From Sweltsa coloradensis (Eukaryota; Arthropoda; Insecta; Plecoptera; Chloroperlidae), in NCBI GenBank assembly GCA_024449915.1, contig JAMZAV010000304.1:62001-126000 (forward strand): 64,000 nucleotides of DNA, given 5' to 3'. Under the pieces are notes generated by a model that saw nothing but the letters and a program-made list of their open reading frames with translations, had not been told where the DNA came from and searched no databases. The translations under genes and the position numbers were made by a program. Positions 1 through 10,982 of this stretch are shown here, piece by piece; position 1 is the stretch's first letter, and every line of letters begins with the position of its first letter.

Positions 1-540
1 AGTCTCACCCTACGACTAAATTTAATCAAGAATAATTCAGATTTAATTTAATACTGTACCAAATTTCGATCTTTAAATCATTTTTATGTTCTGTTATTTT
101 TAGTTCGATACGCAATCAAGCATTTCGTCTGGTTCTATTTTATAAGAATAAATGCATCTTCATGTATTTTCTACTCATATATAAATATTATCAAGCAGTG
201 ACACTTGGCTGGTTGTTGTTTGTACTATACTCAATTCACTATTTCATCATCTCTAGGGTAATTCATATTATTTATTTGCCATCTAAAAAATTAACACCAG
301 TTTCACTTAAATTTTAAAAAAAAACAACACTATATTAGGATTTCTGTTTGTATTTGATAATTTTTATTTAAGCAGAATGTATAAGCTGTAGTAATGTTTA
401 ATATTATGTTGTATTAATTCAGTATGTTTGATTTGTTAAACTTTATTCAACAGATAATAGCTAGTACAGTACATAAAATATAAAAGCTTTTACATATGGG
501 TAAAAAGAAACTCATCAAATAATATTACATTCCTAGTGCC
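1..540. other. AT-rich intergenic DNA
   Basis: I see no open frame, RNA fold or repeat boundary that I can support here. The sequence is AT-rich with short homopolymer runs. Confidence 0.5.
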
Positions 541-779
541 GTTGAGCTAAACTGCCCACTCACCGCGCGAAGACAGAGTTTGGTTCCACCAATAACAACG
601 AGAATATAAAACGATTTTTAAAGTACCTTCAAATAACATTCTCGACTGTTCCAAATTATTGTTAGAACTTGCCCTCCCCTCTTTCCGCCTCCTACCGCCA
701 GCCCATCATAGCAGACACAAATATAGACTTGAAATTCTATTTGGAGTAGCTGCCAGTCGTAAAGTTATCGACATACAGA

Positions 780-1020
780 GCTCAGTGGCGGAAAGCAAAG
801 GGACTTGAATGATTGAATCCCTGGATGGGATTGAATCCAACATTCCCAGAATACTCGGGAAATGCTCATGTGTTACGCTTGGGGAAGTCAGGGGTTCGAT
901 TCCCGCCACCGCCAGAAAGTTTTCTCCGTTAGGATAAAGTTGGACACTCAATTCATAACCTATAGTAAGTCACGCCGTGTTAAACTGATGTTTCCTACAG
1001 CGGGCACCCTCCTTACGAAA
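780..1020 (+). repeat. tRNA-derived SINE-like copy
   Basis: A Pol III B-box-like sequence (GGTTCGATTCCCGCC, about 893-908) lies about 80 bases upstream of a tail reading TTAAACTGATGT then CCTACAGCGG (about 979-1004). The same tail, diverged, recurs at 36255-36290 and 48765-48800, each time downstream of a B-box-like sequence. The shared order of tRNA-like box and conserved tail supports one SINE family. The A box is poorly preserved here and no target duplication is obvious, so the limits are approximate. Confidence 0.45.
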
Positions 1021-2680
1021 AATATTTTATTTTAGAAATACTAATAAATTGTGATTAATATAATATAAATATACTATGAAGTATTTTCATTACTTTATAT
1101 TTAGTGACCTGACACTTGTGCGTGGTTTTACCTGTTGTCATGAATGAATAAATGACCAAAAAGCTTTCGCAACATAATGAGATGGACAATAATAATAAAA
1201 CGTGTTTTCGCATAGCTCATGGCAGCAATAAAGTAAAAATCAAACGACTTTGCAACTGAGCAACTAAGCAACTAGCAATGTTGCTCTGGCTCTGCACAAC
1301 CCAAATTCCTGGGAAATGGCTATAATACCATAACGTTCATGAATATTGGAAACCCATCACGAGAACAGGGGGGCATTTACTAACCCAAACGAAAAGACAA
1401 ATTTTCGATCGACAGTGACAAGTTAGTAAATGAAATAAGACATGCGCAGCTTGACATTTAAAAGTAAATGGTAGCCCCCGGGTGTCCCTGTCGACCTACA
1501 ATCTTTCACGTGCGTTATTGTATTCAATGAAATAAATACATAAATTCGTATTTAGAGTCTATCAGACTCTAAGTGCCACTTACACACACTAATGCCACCC
1601 TAATGTCCACTTACAAAACGGTCACGGTCATAAACCCCCGGTCGCAAGACTTCGAGGTGAGATGGTTTTTGTTGCAAGAACAGAAGCGTACCGGCTGTTA
1701 TCCGCGTGCTAAGAGGCTGTGAAGGGAACTTACTCTGGATGAACATGCTTAGGGTTACAAGTAAGTAGGAGATCATACTAGCAATTTATTATCTTTCTAT
1801 TAACACCGCATTTTCTTGTTAGTATATTTTTTAATTTAATTTTGACTATATTTTTTATATAATATATTTCTTAATGTATGTATGGCCTATTGTTTCTTTA
1901 TATATTTGTATTTGTATAATAGTTTTGATTAATTGGGATGTAAGTAATGTCATACGATTTAACATATGTTAATTTGTTTTAAAATTAATATTATTTTCGA
2001 TATTTTTTATTGTTTTAATGTACATTACAGTAGGAATATTCTATAGTTTTTCTTCATCTAGGTGCCCGTTAAAGTGCCGCCGCCAAGCCGCGGTGCGCTA
2101 AAACATTCAGACACCTTATGCAGCAAGCCGAGTTGGGGTGTTTTCGAGGTGTCTACCAGTCATCATGAAAAGTGTTTTGAAAAAAATGTTAATATCGGGG
2201 GGATTTAGGTATCTTGACAACACACGTCAAATTTGATCGGGGTACTATTATTTCTTCTATGTGAAAAAAAGGTTTTGTTCTTGAAGAAATTATTTTTATC
2301 GAATCATGTTTTGAATGTCGGGCGATGTATGCATTGCAGTGACCAAGGTGTACCGCATCTTGCACGCTCAAGGTTTTCCGAAGTTCTGCTGGGAGTTCTT
2401 CACACGTACTTCGTACTGGCTATGTTTTCAATAGTATTGTATGCATTTCAGAACATGTTCTATATTTTAGCAGTCAGTCTCTAAATACGATTTTATTTTT
2501 ATTTTATTTTTTATAACAATGCTAAATATCATCACTTTCGAATCAAGTCAAAAAAATAACCAACGTCAGTTAACTTAACTTACGTATGCATCATTAATAT
2601 TTACAAATTCCACACTCACTAACACAATCATACATTTACGCATATACATACAACACCACACGCATACATTCATGTTTATA
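1021..2680. other. Intergenic DNA, no gene seen
   Basis: No supported gene. The stretch holds a short inverted repeat (AGAGTCTATCAGACTCT near 1554) and an 8-base-stem hairpin (AGACACCT with AGGTGTCT, about 2109-2155). The phrase TATTTAGAGTCTA near 1550 also starts the repeat at about 11610. None of this shows a function. Confidence 0.4.
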
Positions 2681-3703
2681 CTAGGAAAACGCCAGTCGCT
2701 GTTAGACGAGTGAGCGAGCCATGTGTTGAGTACCCGGCAAAATTGATATTAAATAATAATGGTTTGAGTTTAGTTGGTTTAAGGGCGCGTCAACGGTATA
2801 ATAGTAAGGCCTAATGCGCCACTCTAGCCTTATAGGCTGGAGAGGAAAGATCCATGAGATCCCCTTGATTCTGCCTTAGGTATACGCGTTTCCAAGCAAA
2901 GATAGATGGCAGCACTAAAACGCAAGATGTCGGACCGATCGGTGATAGAGGCGAGCTGCTTACGGCGGGCGCTGTATATTCAGTTAGGTTCAACTTGATT
3001 TTTGTTACATTTCTGATCATTTGCGAAAACATTGTTGATTATGTCATATCGTCCGCGTATTTTATTAGTTAAATTCGTAAGTTTTGGGGATCGGCTTTAT
3101 AAAAAACGGGAATTTAATGGCATTTTAAATTACAACAAATAATTGAGATTATTTGATGATATTAGCTCGTAAAGAACAAACCACACTGTTAAACTATTAA
3201 ATACAGAAACAAGTGTACTAAATAATGTTCAATGATGAAGATCGATGATATTTTGCCAAGAAAATGTTGCCCACCAATACTAATAATTTCAATAATTTAC
3301 TTGCTATCCAAAAATCAAAAGGGATTCTAGCAAATTATAGCCCTACACTTGTTTTGCACGTTTTTTTTCTACATCGTTTTACTATGTAAACGCAATCGGA
3401 GTAGGCCTATATATATTTATCTACTATACACTTTTAGGACTACTGTTTTTTTTTAAATATACATTTTACTAAAAGTAGGCCTATTGAATAGCTGATGGCC
3501 TATTTGTTTTATTGTTTTGTATGTCAATAATAGCATGACGCGTTATTCTGCAGACAGCTTTAAAATCTTGTAGGTCATATCATTATACTTATTCTATTGT
3601 AATAATATAAATCGTATTTATTATGATATTGTGTATAATATTATGTTATAAATGAACAATGACGGTGAACGGAATAGCCCTATGTGGGCCTACATTAATT
3701 ATA

Positions 3704-4178
3704 CTAGGAAAACGCTTAAGTCCCGCCGCGTTGTTGGATGAGCGTAATTTTTTAAAACAAAAAAAGCTTAAAATTGCGATTTTTTTAATAGATAATATTT
3801 TGATTACGCTCAAATTTCACACGAATATATTAATTCATTAAATTAAAGTTCTGTGAAAAAATCATTACAATCGGATAAAGCATGTAGATGTTATAAGTCG
3901 AAGAATTTTGTTAAAAATCGAAAAAATCGTAAAATTGCGATTTTCAAGAGAAATAATTTTTTATCGATTTTTCCCCCCGTGCAGTTCTTCGTTCAGAGAT
4001 TTTATAGGCCTCCATAAAATTTCATCGCAATTGGAGTATTGGTTTAGCCGGAATCGTGTTCACAGACACACAAAAATACAAAAAAAAAAAAAAAAAAAAA
4101 AAACATTCCGGATTTTTTTCTCCAGTGTAGTGAAATGGAATCTTCGCTTCGCTCGCTACGCTCGCTACGCTCATCCAA
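3704..4178 (-). mobile_element. HINE-like non-autonomous element, family I (copy a)
   Basis: Read on the minus strand, the 5' end is TTGGATGAGCG. Near the 3' end comes CGCTCATCCAA, its inverted copy, then the hairpin AACGC...GCGTT and the terminus TTCCTAG followed by T. A poly(A)/poly(T) run lies at 4080-4103. The interior repeats blocks typical of the family, such as AAAATCGCAATTTTACGATT-type AT-rich palindromes. It sits inside the larger foldback element. It has no coding capacity, so mobilisation by an autonomous partner is inferred. Confidence 0.6.
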
Positions 4179-4494
4179 TTAGGTAGAAAAGGAGGTGGGA
4201 CTTGTGCATAAGCCCTTATACAATTAATATTATTTTGGTTATTGTTATTGTTTTGTTATTATTATTTTGACTTTATTTATATTAAATTATCATAATAAAA
4301 CTAAAGAAATATATCTCAATTAAAAGTGCCATGAGAAGCGAGCGATACTGTATGTGTGTGTTTACTATGAGTTGTGAACATTCTTGACGGTTTGAATTTG
4401 ATTTAGTATTTATCGTACCCTGTTAGCCTATATTTAGTATATAGCCTATAAATACCAATGATTTATTATGATATTACAATTAGAGAATTGTAAT

Positions 4495-4660
4495 ATGGAT
4501 ACAAATGCCATCCTCGGTGTCTCATGGGTGCATGGGGCGCAGGTCTGTATATAGTAATAATATTCTGGTGGACATGGTCTCGAATCCCGCATATTAAAGA
4601 GCGATTTTATCATTATGGTGCACCCCCATGCTTTTGATTATCATCAATTAACAACATTTT
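4495..4660 (+). repeat. Possible tRNA-derived SINE fragment
   Basis: A B-box-like sequence (GGTCTCGAATCCCGC, about 4577-4592) lies about 60 bases after an A-box-like GGGTGCATGGGGCGC. No complete tRNA fold can be drawn. It is probably one more degraded SINE head. Confidence 0.25.
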
Positions 4661-5002
4661 GGGAAAGCAACGACAATGTACCTGTGATTGTACATATTTA
4701 TAAGTGACAAACACGGAATGACATGTGTTCTTCAGGTAAGCCATAGCGCGCTCCTCCGACTATCACTGATCGGACAGTTGAATTTTTCGCCACCAGGTAG
4801 CAACCCCTTTGCTTGGAAACGCGTATAGGGGAGGAAAGGAAATGGTCCTTAGTACTCAACACATGGCTCGCTCACTCGTCTAACAATGACTTTAAGCGTT
4901 TTCCTAGTTTTTAAAACAAATCGTATTTACAGGCTTTACTTACTAAGTCACAGAATTAATTTTCTTTGGGGGACATTAAATTATGATATAATATATTATA
5001 TA

Positions 5003-5862
5003 CTAGGGAAACGCCAAAGTCGTTGTTAGACGAGTGAGTGAGCCATGTGTTGAGTACCCGTTAACATTCCTTTTCTTCCCCCTACCTTAGGCCTCCCTAG
5101 CCTGTGCCTATCATAGGCTACAGTGGAGCATTATGGCCTAAACTATGACCTAAACTTAAATACCCTATTATTTATACGAATATTATAATCAAACTTAAAT
5201 GCAAATGTTCCCGCGTACTCAACACATGACTCTCTCACTCGTCTTAACAACGACTTTGGCGTTTCCCTAGTCGAGTTGGCTAAACCGCCCTTATAGCCGA
5301 AATGTGGGAGACGTGGGAGACGTGGGTTCAATGGTCGGGAAAGATTTTGTTATTTCTGGATTGTATTTTTTAAATTATTTAACATGTTTTAAAATGCATC
5401 TAACGCAGTGTAGTCCATCATCTGTGACAATACTATGGAAAACACAGCCAGTACGAAATACGAGAAAATATTGCAAGGTTTACTCAATCTACGAGTGGAA
5501 TTTGGGGGTACCTTGACATCCAACATTCGACTAACCTTGGACACGGCATTTCACAGCCAGGTAAATAACAAACAAAAAATATTATTTCAAAATGAACACC
5601 ATTGTCCTTAAAATAATTCCTATACATTTCAACGTATTTTTCAGTTTTTTATTTCTTGCAGGTTTAAATCGCAACTGATTGTGCTCATTTTGTTAGCAGT
5701 TCTCAGTTACCTGGTCACGGATGTCTGTTTAAAATTTCAGCGCAGTCTATTTGGCCGTTCGGCCGTATGGGACCGGACAGACAGACATTTAACAGAATTA
5801 ATCACGACCAAGGCCCGATCGAGTAGCGTTGTAGACTACGTTCGCTGCGCTCACTCGTCTAA
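5003..5862 (-). mobile_element. HINE-like family II, array unit 0 (diverged)
   Basis: On the minus strand the unit starts TTAGACGAGTGAG (5862) and ends CCTAG (5003). The half at 5640-5862 is recognisably the same body as the other units, including GATGTCTGTTTAAAATTTCAGCGCA. It is more diverged and carries a different tRNA-like head at 5283-5342. Its 3' end is doubled as an inverted pair (5003 and 5270) enclosing about 270 bases. The junction with unit 1 is direct, CTAG followed by TTAGACGAG. Confidence 0.6.
5283..5375 (+). repeat. tRNA-SINE body shared with 50443-50470
   Basis: After a B-box-like GTGGGTTCAATGG comes GATTTTGTTATTTCTGGATT. The tRNA-like copy at 50373-50442 is followed by a nearly identical segment. 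The duplicated GGGAGACGT just upstream is probably replication slippage. A family of at least three members (with 54189-54254) is suggested. Confidence 0.4.
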
Positions 5863-6041
5863 CTAGGGAAACGCCAAAGTCGTTGTTAAACGAGTGAGTG
5901 AGCCATGTGTATAGTACCCGGTATCATTTCCCCATTCTGGGCTATATCGTGCCTTAGGTATATGGGAGAAAAGGCGATGTTCCCAGGTACTCAACACTTG
6001 GCTCACACACTCGTTTAACATCGACTTTGGCGTTTTCCTAG
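5863..6041. repeat. Foldback: inverted pair of family II 3' ends
   Basis: CTAGGGAAACGCCAAAGTCG at the left is matched by its reverse complement ending CGTTTTCCTAG at the right. The arms are roughly 58 bases and include the GTACCC/GGGTAC-type phrase. The spacer is about 60 bases. The same structure lies in unit 2 (6520-6701) and unit 0 (5003-5270). Confidence 0.7.
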
Positions 6042-6200
6042 TTTAAATTGAACATTAAAAATGCGAATCGTGTTCAAAACGTATTAGAGTGAAACATTAA
6101 CAAATTTCCAAGATAAAACAAAATCACCTAATTTTTATTTCCCATTTCACATCCCTCAAAAATAATATGTAGGTGTAAAAATAAAAAAGTTCAAAACTAA

Positions 6201-6262
6201 CGGGTATCGAACCCCAACCCTCCGTGCGGTAGGCTCTATGCTTACCACTATGCCATGGCAGA
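6201..6262 (-). repeat. tRNA-like segment inside array unit 1
   Basis: On the minus strand it contains GGCATAGTGGTAAGCAT, a good A-box and D-arm match to tRNA-Gly-type genes. About 35 bases later comes GGGGTTCGATACCCG, a B box with a 4-base T stem. The acceptor and anticodon stems do not fold cleanly, so this is a tRNA-derived promoter rather than a functional tRNA. Equivalent segments lie near 6865, 7471 and 8064. Confidence 0.55.
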
Positions 6263-6519
6263 CACGTAGAATTCGTCCCGCTAGCTGCTACTAAACAAAT
6301 GGTATCGATATTTTAAAAAATCAGGGATTAAATCGCAATGGATCTAGCTGATTTTGTTAACAGTTCTCAGTAAACTCGTGCCGGATGTCTGTTTAAAATT
6401 TCAGCGCAATCTGTTCAGCGGTTCGGCTGATTTTCGACGTACAGACAGACAGAATCACAGAATGAGAGCCGTTTGAGTTGAATGGAGACACTCAGTCGCT
6501 CCGCTCCCTCGTTTAATAA

Positions 6520-7201
6520 CTAGGGAAACGCCAAAGTCGTTGTTAAACGAGTGAGTGAGCCAAGTGTTGAGTACCCGGGAACATGCATCCCATTTCCTCC
6601 TCTATACCTAAGGCTGGATCTAGCCCAGTATGAGGAATGATACCGGGTACTCAACACATATCTCACTCACTCGTTTAACAACGACTTTGGCGTTTCCCTA
6701 GTTATTTAAATTGAACATTTAAAATGCGAATCATGTTCAAAACGTATCAGCGTGAAACATTAACAAATTTCCAAGATAAAACAAAATCACCTATGTTTTA
6801 TTTCCCATTTAACACCCTTCAAAAATTATATGTATGTGTAAAAATATAAAAAAGTTCGAGCGAACGGGTATCGAACCCCAACCCTCCGTGCGGTAGGCTA
6901 AATGCTTACCAATAGGCCATGCAAGCCACGAAGTTATCGTCTCGCTAGCTGCTACTAAACAAATGCAAATCGATATTTAAAAAATCACATTTTTTATTTA
7001 TTTTGGGATTAAATCGCAATGGAGCTAGCTGATTTTGTTAGCAGTTCTCAGTACACTCGTACCGGATGTCTGTTTAAATTTCAGCCCAATCTGTTCAGCG
7101 GTTCGGCTGATTTTCGACGTACAGACAGACAGACAGAATCACAGAATGTGAGCCGTTCGAGTTGAATGGAGAACACTCGGTCGCTCCGCTCCCTCGTTTA
7201 A
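6520..7201 (-). mobile_element. HINE-like family II, array unit 2
   Basis: A 682-base unit with the same order as unit 1, including the inverted doubled 3' end (6520-6701) and the tRNA-like segment near 6865-6925. It is separated from unit 1 by TAA. It meets unit 3 directly as CCCTAG followed by TTAAACGAG on the minus strand. Confidence 0.7.
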
Positions 7202-7804
7202 CTAGGGAACGCCAAAGTCGTTGTTAAACGAGTGGTTAGCCAAGTGTTTTGACTTCTAAAACATGACCGTCTGGTCACCTTACAGGAACTCACTCTGCTT
7301 GCCACAATAATTATTTAAATTGAACATTCAAATGCAATAGTATTCAAAACGTATTAGCGTGAAACATTAACAAATTTCCAAGATAAAACAAAATCACCTT
7401 TTTTGGTTTCCCATTTAACACCCCTCAAAAATAATATGTGGGTGTAAAAATATAAAAAGTTAGAACTGACTGGTATCGAACCCCATCCATCCTGCGGTAG
7501 GCTAAATGGTTACCACTAGGCCATGCAGGCCACGTCAACCTTGTCCCGCTAACTGCTACGAAACAAATGCCATTGATATTATTAAAAATCACATTTTTAT
7601 TTATTGTAGGCTTAAATCGCAATTGATCAAGCTGATTTTGTTAACAGTTCTTAGTAAACACGTACCGTATGTCTGTTTAAAATTTCAGCGCAATCTGTTC
7701 AGCGGTTCGGCTGATTTTCGACGTACAGACAGACAGACAGAATCACAGAATGAGAGCCGTTTGAGTTGAATGGAGACACTCAGTCGCTCCGCTCCCTCGT
7801 TTAA
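7202..7804 (-). mobile_element. HINE-like family II, array unit 3
   Basis: A 603-base unit with a single, not doubled, 3' end. Instead of the foldback it has a segment containing GACCGTCTGGTCACCTTACA, shared with unit 4. The tRNA-like segment is near 7471-7530. The 5' end TTAAACGAGGGAGCGGAGC and the interior match the other units closely, so the copies are recent relative to unit 0. Confidence 0.7.
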
Positions 7805-7807
7805 TTA

Positions 7808-8401
7808 CTAGGGAAACGCCAAAGTCGTTGTTAAACGAGTGAGTTAGCCAAGTGTTTTGACTTCTAAAACCGGACCGTCTGGTCACCTTACAGGAACTCA
7901 CTCTGCCTTCAACAATAATTATTTAAATTGTATATTCAAAACGTATTAGCGTGAAACATTAACAAATTTCCAAGATAAAACAAAATCACCTAATTTTTAT
8001 TTCCCATTTAACACCCCTCAAAAATAATATGTGGGTGAAAAAATATAAAAAAGTTCGAACTGACGGGTATCGAACCCCTACCCTCCGTGCAGTAGGCTAA
8101 ATGCTTACCACTGTGCCATGTCTCAGCCAGGTAGATCTCGTCCCGCTAGCTGCTACTAAACAAATGCTATCGATATTTTAAAAAATCACATTTTTATTTA
8201 TTGTAGGCTTAAATCGCAATGGATCTAGCTGATTTTGTTAACAGTTCTCAGTAAACTTGTACCGGATGTCTGTTTAAAATTTCAGCGCAATCTGTTCAGC
8301 GGTTCGGCTGATTTTCGACGTACAGACAGACAGACAGAATCACAGAATAAGAGCCGTTTGAGTTGAATGGAGACACTCAGTCGCTCCGCTCCCTCGTTTA
8401 A
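7808..8401 (-). mobile_element. HINE-like family II, array unit 4
   Basis: A 594-base unit ending the array. Its single 3' end is at 7808 and its 5' end (TTAAACGAGGGAGCGGAGC on the minus strand) is at 8401, next to an AAT/AATC microsatellite. The tRNA-like segment is near 8064-8125 and is the best-preserved with its neighbourhood. No coding capacity. Confidence 0.7.
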
Positions 8402-8433
8402 TCATAATAATCATAATCATAATCATCATAATC

Positions 8434-8475
<42 letters not shown>

Positions 8476-8512
8476 TAATAATAATAAAAATAATAATATT
8501 ATTATTATTGAT
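8402..8512. repeat. AAT/AATC microsatellite
   Basis: Imperfect (AATC)n grading into (AAT)n and ATT runs, immediately after the family II array. The Asn- or Tyr-rich frames it creates are not genes. A B-box-like GGGGTTCGAACCC follows at about 8546. Confidence 0.9.
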
Positions 8513-9690
8513 TCATAGCAATTGCCGTAAAAGTTTGCCCCGACTGGGGTTCGAACCCAGAAGTTTAACGTGCCATAATAATTATGAAATTCAAATTCCA
8601 CACTCACTAACATTACATGCCATAATTTGCCATTTTGATGATGTAGTTATAGTATGAATCTTTCAATGAATAACAAATTTATATATGTAAATAAATAATT
8701 AAGTAAGATCTTGTACAAAGATTGATGTAACGTACATAGTTTGTTCTGGACTCATCCGAATGGGTATTTTAGCCCGAGTATAGCCTACAATGGGTCTGCA
8801 TAGCGAGCAGGGAATTTGGGTTTAGGCACAATTGACTATTGAATCATTAACTGACACAACTGGTTTTGCACATTATGCAGCTACGCGTTTGCTGTAGATG
8901 TTATTGCCATTTTGTTTAACAAGATGTGTTCTGGAAAAGTAAGTTTGTAGGCCTGCGTATAATATTTCATTTCATTTAGTGGTTTTGAAACTAAATCAGG
9001 CATATTTAATACTGTTTAATATTGTGAAATGTGTTGTTTGTGGAAATACAACATACAATTAGAAAATGCTAGTAATAGAAACTAACAGAAGATGTCCTAG
9101 CTAGAGTACTACGCCATGCAGACAATTAAACGTTCTCTATGGATTCCGAGCTAACGCTCTGCCTGCAGTGCACCAACTTACTCGAGTAGTTGTAACCTCT
9201 CGAGTCTCGACCCACTTACAAAGACTCACAGTGGCCGTTTTTGTCGACGTCGTTAAAGCTTTTGCCGTGTTTGTCACAAGTTCTCTTGTTTGACATAAAA
9301 CCTCACTTCCTCACGGGAGGATTTTACAGTGTACTGGCAAAACGCTGCCCTAGGTGCAGGGGTTCCCCAAGATACAAGGATTTTCCTATTTCAATAAGGA
9401 ATCATAACATGCATTCATGTATAAACAAGGCTAAACATAATTCCCATACTTTTTTAAAAACATATGAGCTAAAAATGTATTTAAATTGCCAAAATAATTT
9501 ATTCAGCAGATTGAATTTCATTAAATATGTCGCAGACTCGCATAAAGACTCTTAAAATATCATTTTCAAACTATTTTAAAATCTGAGACCATTTTTTAGT
9601 TAAAAACAAAAGCTAAGTTATTAATATACCGCATAAAAAGAAAACATATCAGAATCACAATTAAATAAGTTTATAAATAAGTTCGCATTT
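8513..9690. other. Intergenic DNA, no gene seen
   Basis: Apart from one tRNA B-box-like GGGGTTCGAACCC near 8546, I see no supported feature. A 104-codon open frame at 9241-9555 has no recognisable motif and looks like chance. Confidence 0.4.
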
Positions 9691-10020
9691 TGAGTCTTCC
9701 CACTTAATAACTGAATTTCAGTGAGGAACTTTAAACCAAAGCAACCAAGCCAGCCCTGTAGGCCCGACCAATCGACGAGTGAGCGATAACCAACCAAAGA
9801 TTGATATTTTTTAATAGTAATAATAGTAATAAGTGGATGGATAGTGCGAACACCCGCGGATCAACGCCAGAATCAACAAGGCCGATTCAGAACAACTTTG
9901 AAGGTATTAAGTGCCTCGTTGCTATAGGACGGCTCTTAAGTCCGTTTACACATTCCTAAGCCAAGAAGTGATGGATTTGAATCAATATTAGAAGCTAAAA
10001 AAACTTCCGCCTGAAGCGGC
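9691..10020. repeat. Dispersed SINE-like repeat, family A, copy 1
   Basis: Shares with 11615-11955 the ordered blocks TTTCAGTG(A/G)GG, AATCGACGAGTGAGCGATAA, GCGGATCAACGCCAGAATCA and AGGACGGCTC. The two copies are diverged by scattered substitutions and small indels over about 320 bases. No coding capacity. A remnant is also visible at 59412-59505. Confidence 0.65.
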
Positions 10021-10982
10021 ATCAAGCATCAATCATCAATCATCGATCAACGATATTCACAACTCAACACCCAGGCCAGGAAAGTAAACATTTATAACAT
10101 CGTGATAAAAAAAGGTTTCATAAACACCCCCTTTTCATAAAATAACATTTTAAAATAAACCCTCATTCGAACTACAAAATGCCATTAAAACATAAAGGTT
10201 GTAAATTAAAAATAAAACAATGAAAACATACATGAGCTTACTTAAGGGATTATATACACCTTGAGTTATTTTTATAATTATTTTTTATTCTATCATATTG
10301 CAAATTTTGTTAAGTTTTTGTAGCTTCAAAAATTATTCAATTGTCTCTTATAGAAATGAAAATACATTGAAATGTATCAGTATTGATGTTTAACTATACC
10401 TTTCTTTTTTAAGAATTTGTTTGTATGTCCATGATTTTACCAAAATTAATGCCAAACTTTGGCACGCAATTACCGGAAACTAACTTTTTTAAAACAGTTT
10501 CCCAAGACACATTCTATAACGTTAAACCGATTTGTACCCAATTTTGAACACAACTTCATATGGTAAATATGTACAAAATGACCTACAATGGTGGATGTAT
10601 GTTAAATAGATTTACACAAAAATTAGATTTTGAAAGCCACTTTTCATAAATCTGTCAAACTCAAACGGTGAAATTGAAAATCATAACCCTAGATCACATA
10701 GTTAGTTTACTTGTTCTGAATATAGAAAAAAAAGCTCTTTTGATACATATTTACAGATGATATGAAGGAAACACCAGTCCATGTTTTGACAAAAAAATTG
10801 CGCAAATTGCGCGTAATAAGGTTCCGACATACTTGTAGAGCACTGTTTACATTTTTAAACCTTTTTTTGTTTGTCATGAATAAGAATACATTTTTGTAAA
10901 GTATTGGTTTAATAAAATGTTATTTGACTGATATTCAATGAATTAATTTGCCATACAAGTTACCACTGTACGTGTATATTAT
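10021..10982. other. Intergenic DNA, no gene seen
   Basis: AT-rich sequence without a supported gene or repeat boundary, leading into the palindrome at 10983. Confidence 0.4.

Larger units (their letters stand above)
2681..4907. mobile_element. Large foldback element with HINE-like 3' ends at both termini
   Basis: The left end (CTAGGAAAACGCC...) and the right end (...GCGTTTTCCTAG) are inverted copies of each other. Each contains the sub-terminal motif CTCACTCGTCTAACA and the phrase GTACTCAACACATGG or its complement. Homology continues inward: GTATACGCGTTTCCAAGCAA near 2880 recurs inverted near 4820, and a GATCGGTGATAG-type segment near 2940 recurs inverted near 4760. The arms are therefore about 150-270 bases. 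A smaller element (3704-4178) is nested inside. No open frame of note is present. The ends match the smaller units at 5003-8401, so this is probably an enlarged member of that family. Confidence 0.6.
5863..6516 (-). mobile_element. HINE-like family II, array unit 1
   Basis: A 654-base unit. On the minus strand the 5' end is TTAAACGAGGGAGCGGAGC. The sub-terminal CACTCGTTTAACA is its inverted partner, followed by AACG...CGTT and CCTAG. The 3' end is present twice as an inverted pair (5863-6041). The interior has a tRNA-like segment (about 6201-6262), a conserved TTTCAGCGCAATCTGTTCAG block and a CAGACAGACAGA run. No open frame of note. The neighbours are head-to-tail copies. Confidence 0.7.

Noticed and set aside
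2681..8401. Tc1/mariner element with TA target
   Set aside because: TA flanks some but not all ends, while CCTAG next to T, the sub-terminal inverted partner and the hairpin are constant. The tandem junctions also do not fit cut-and-paste.
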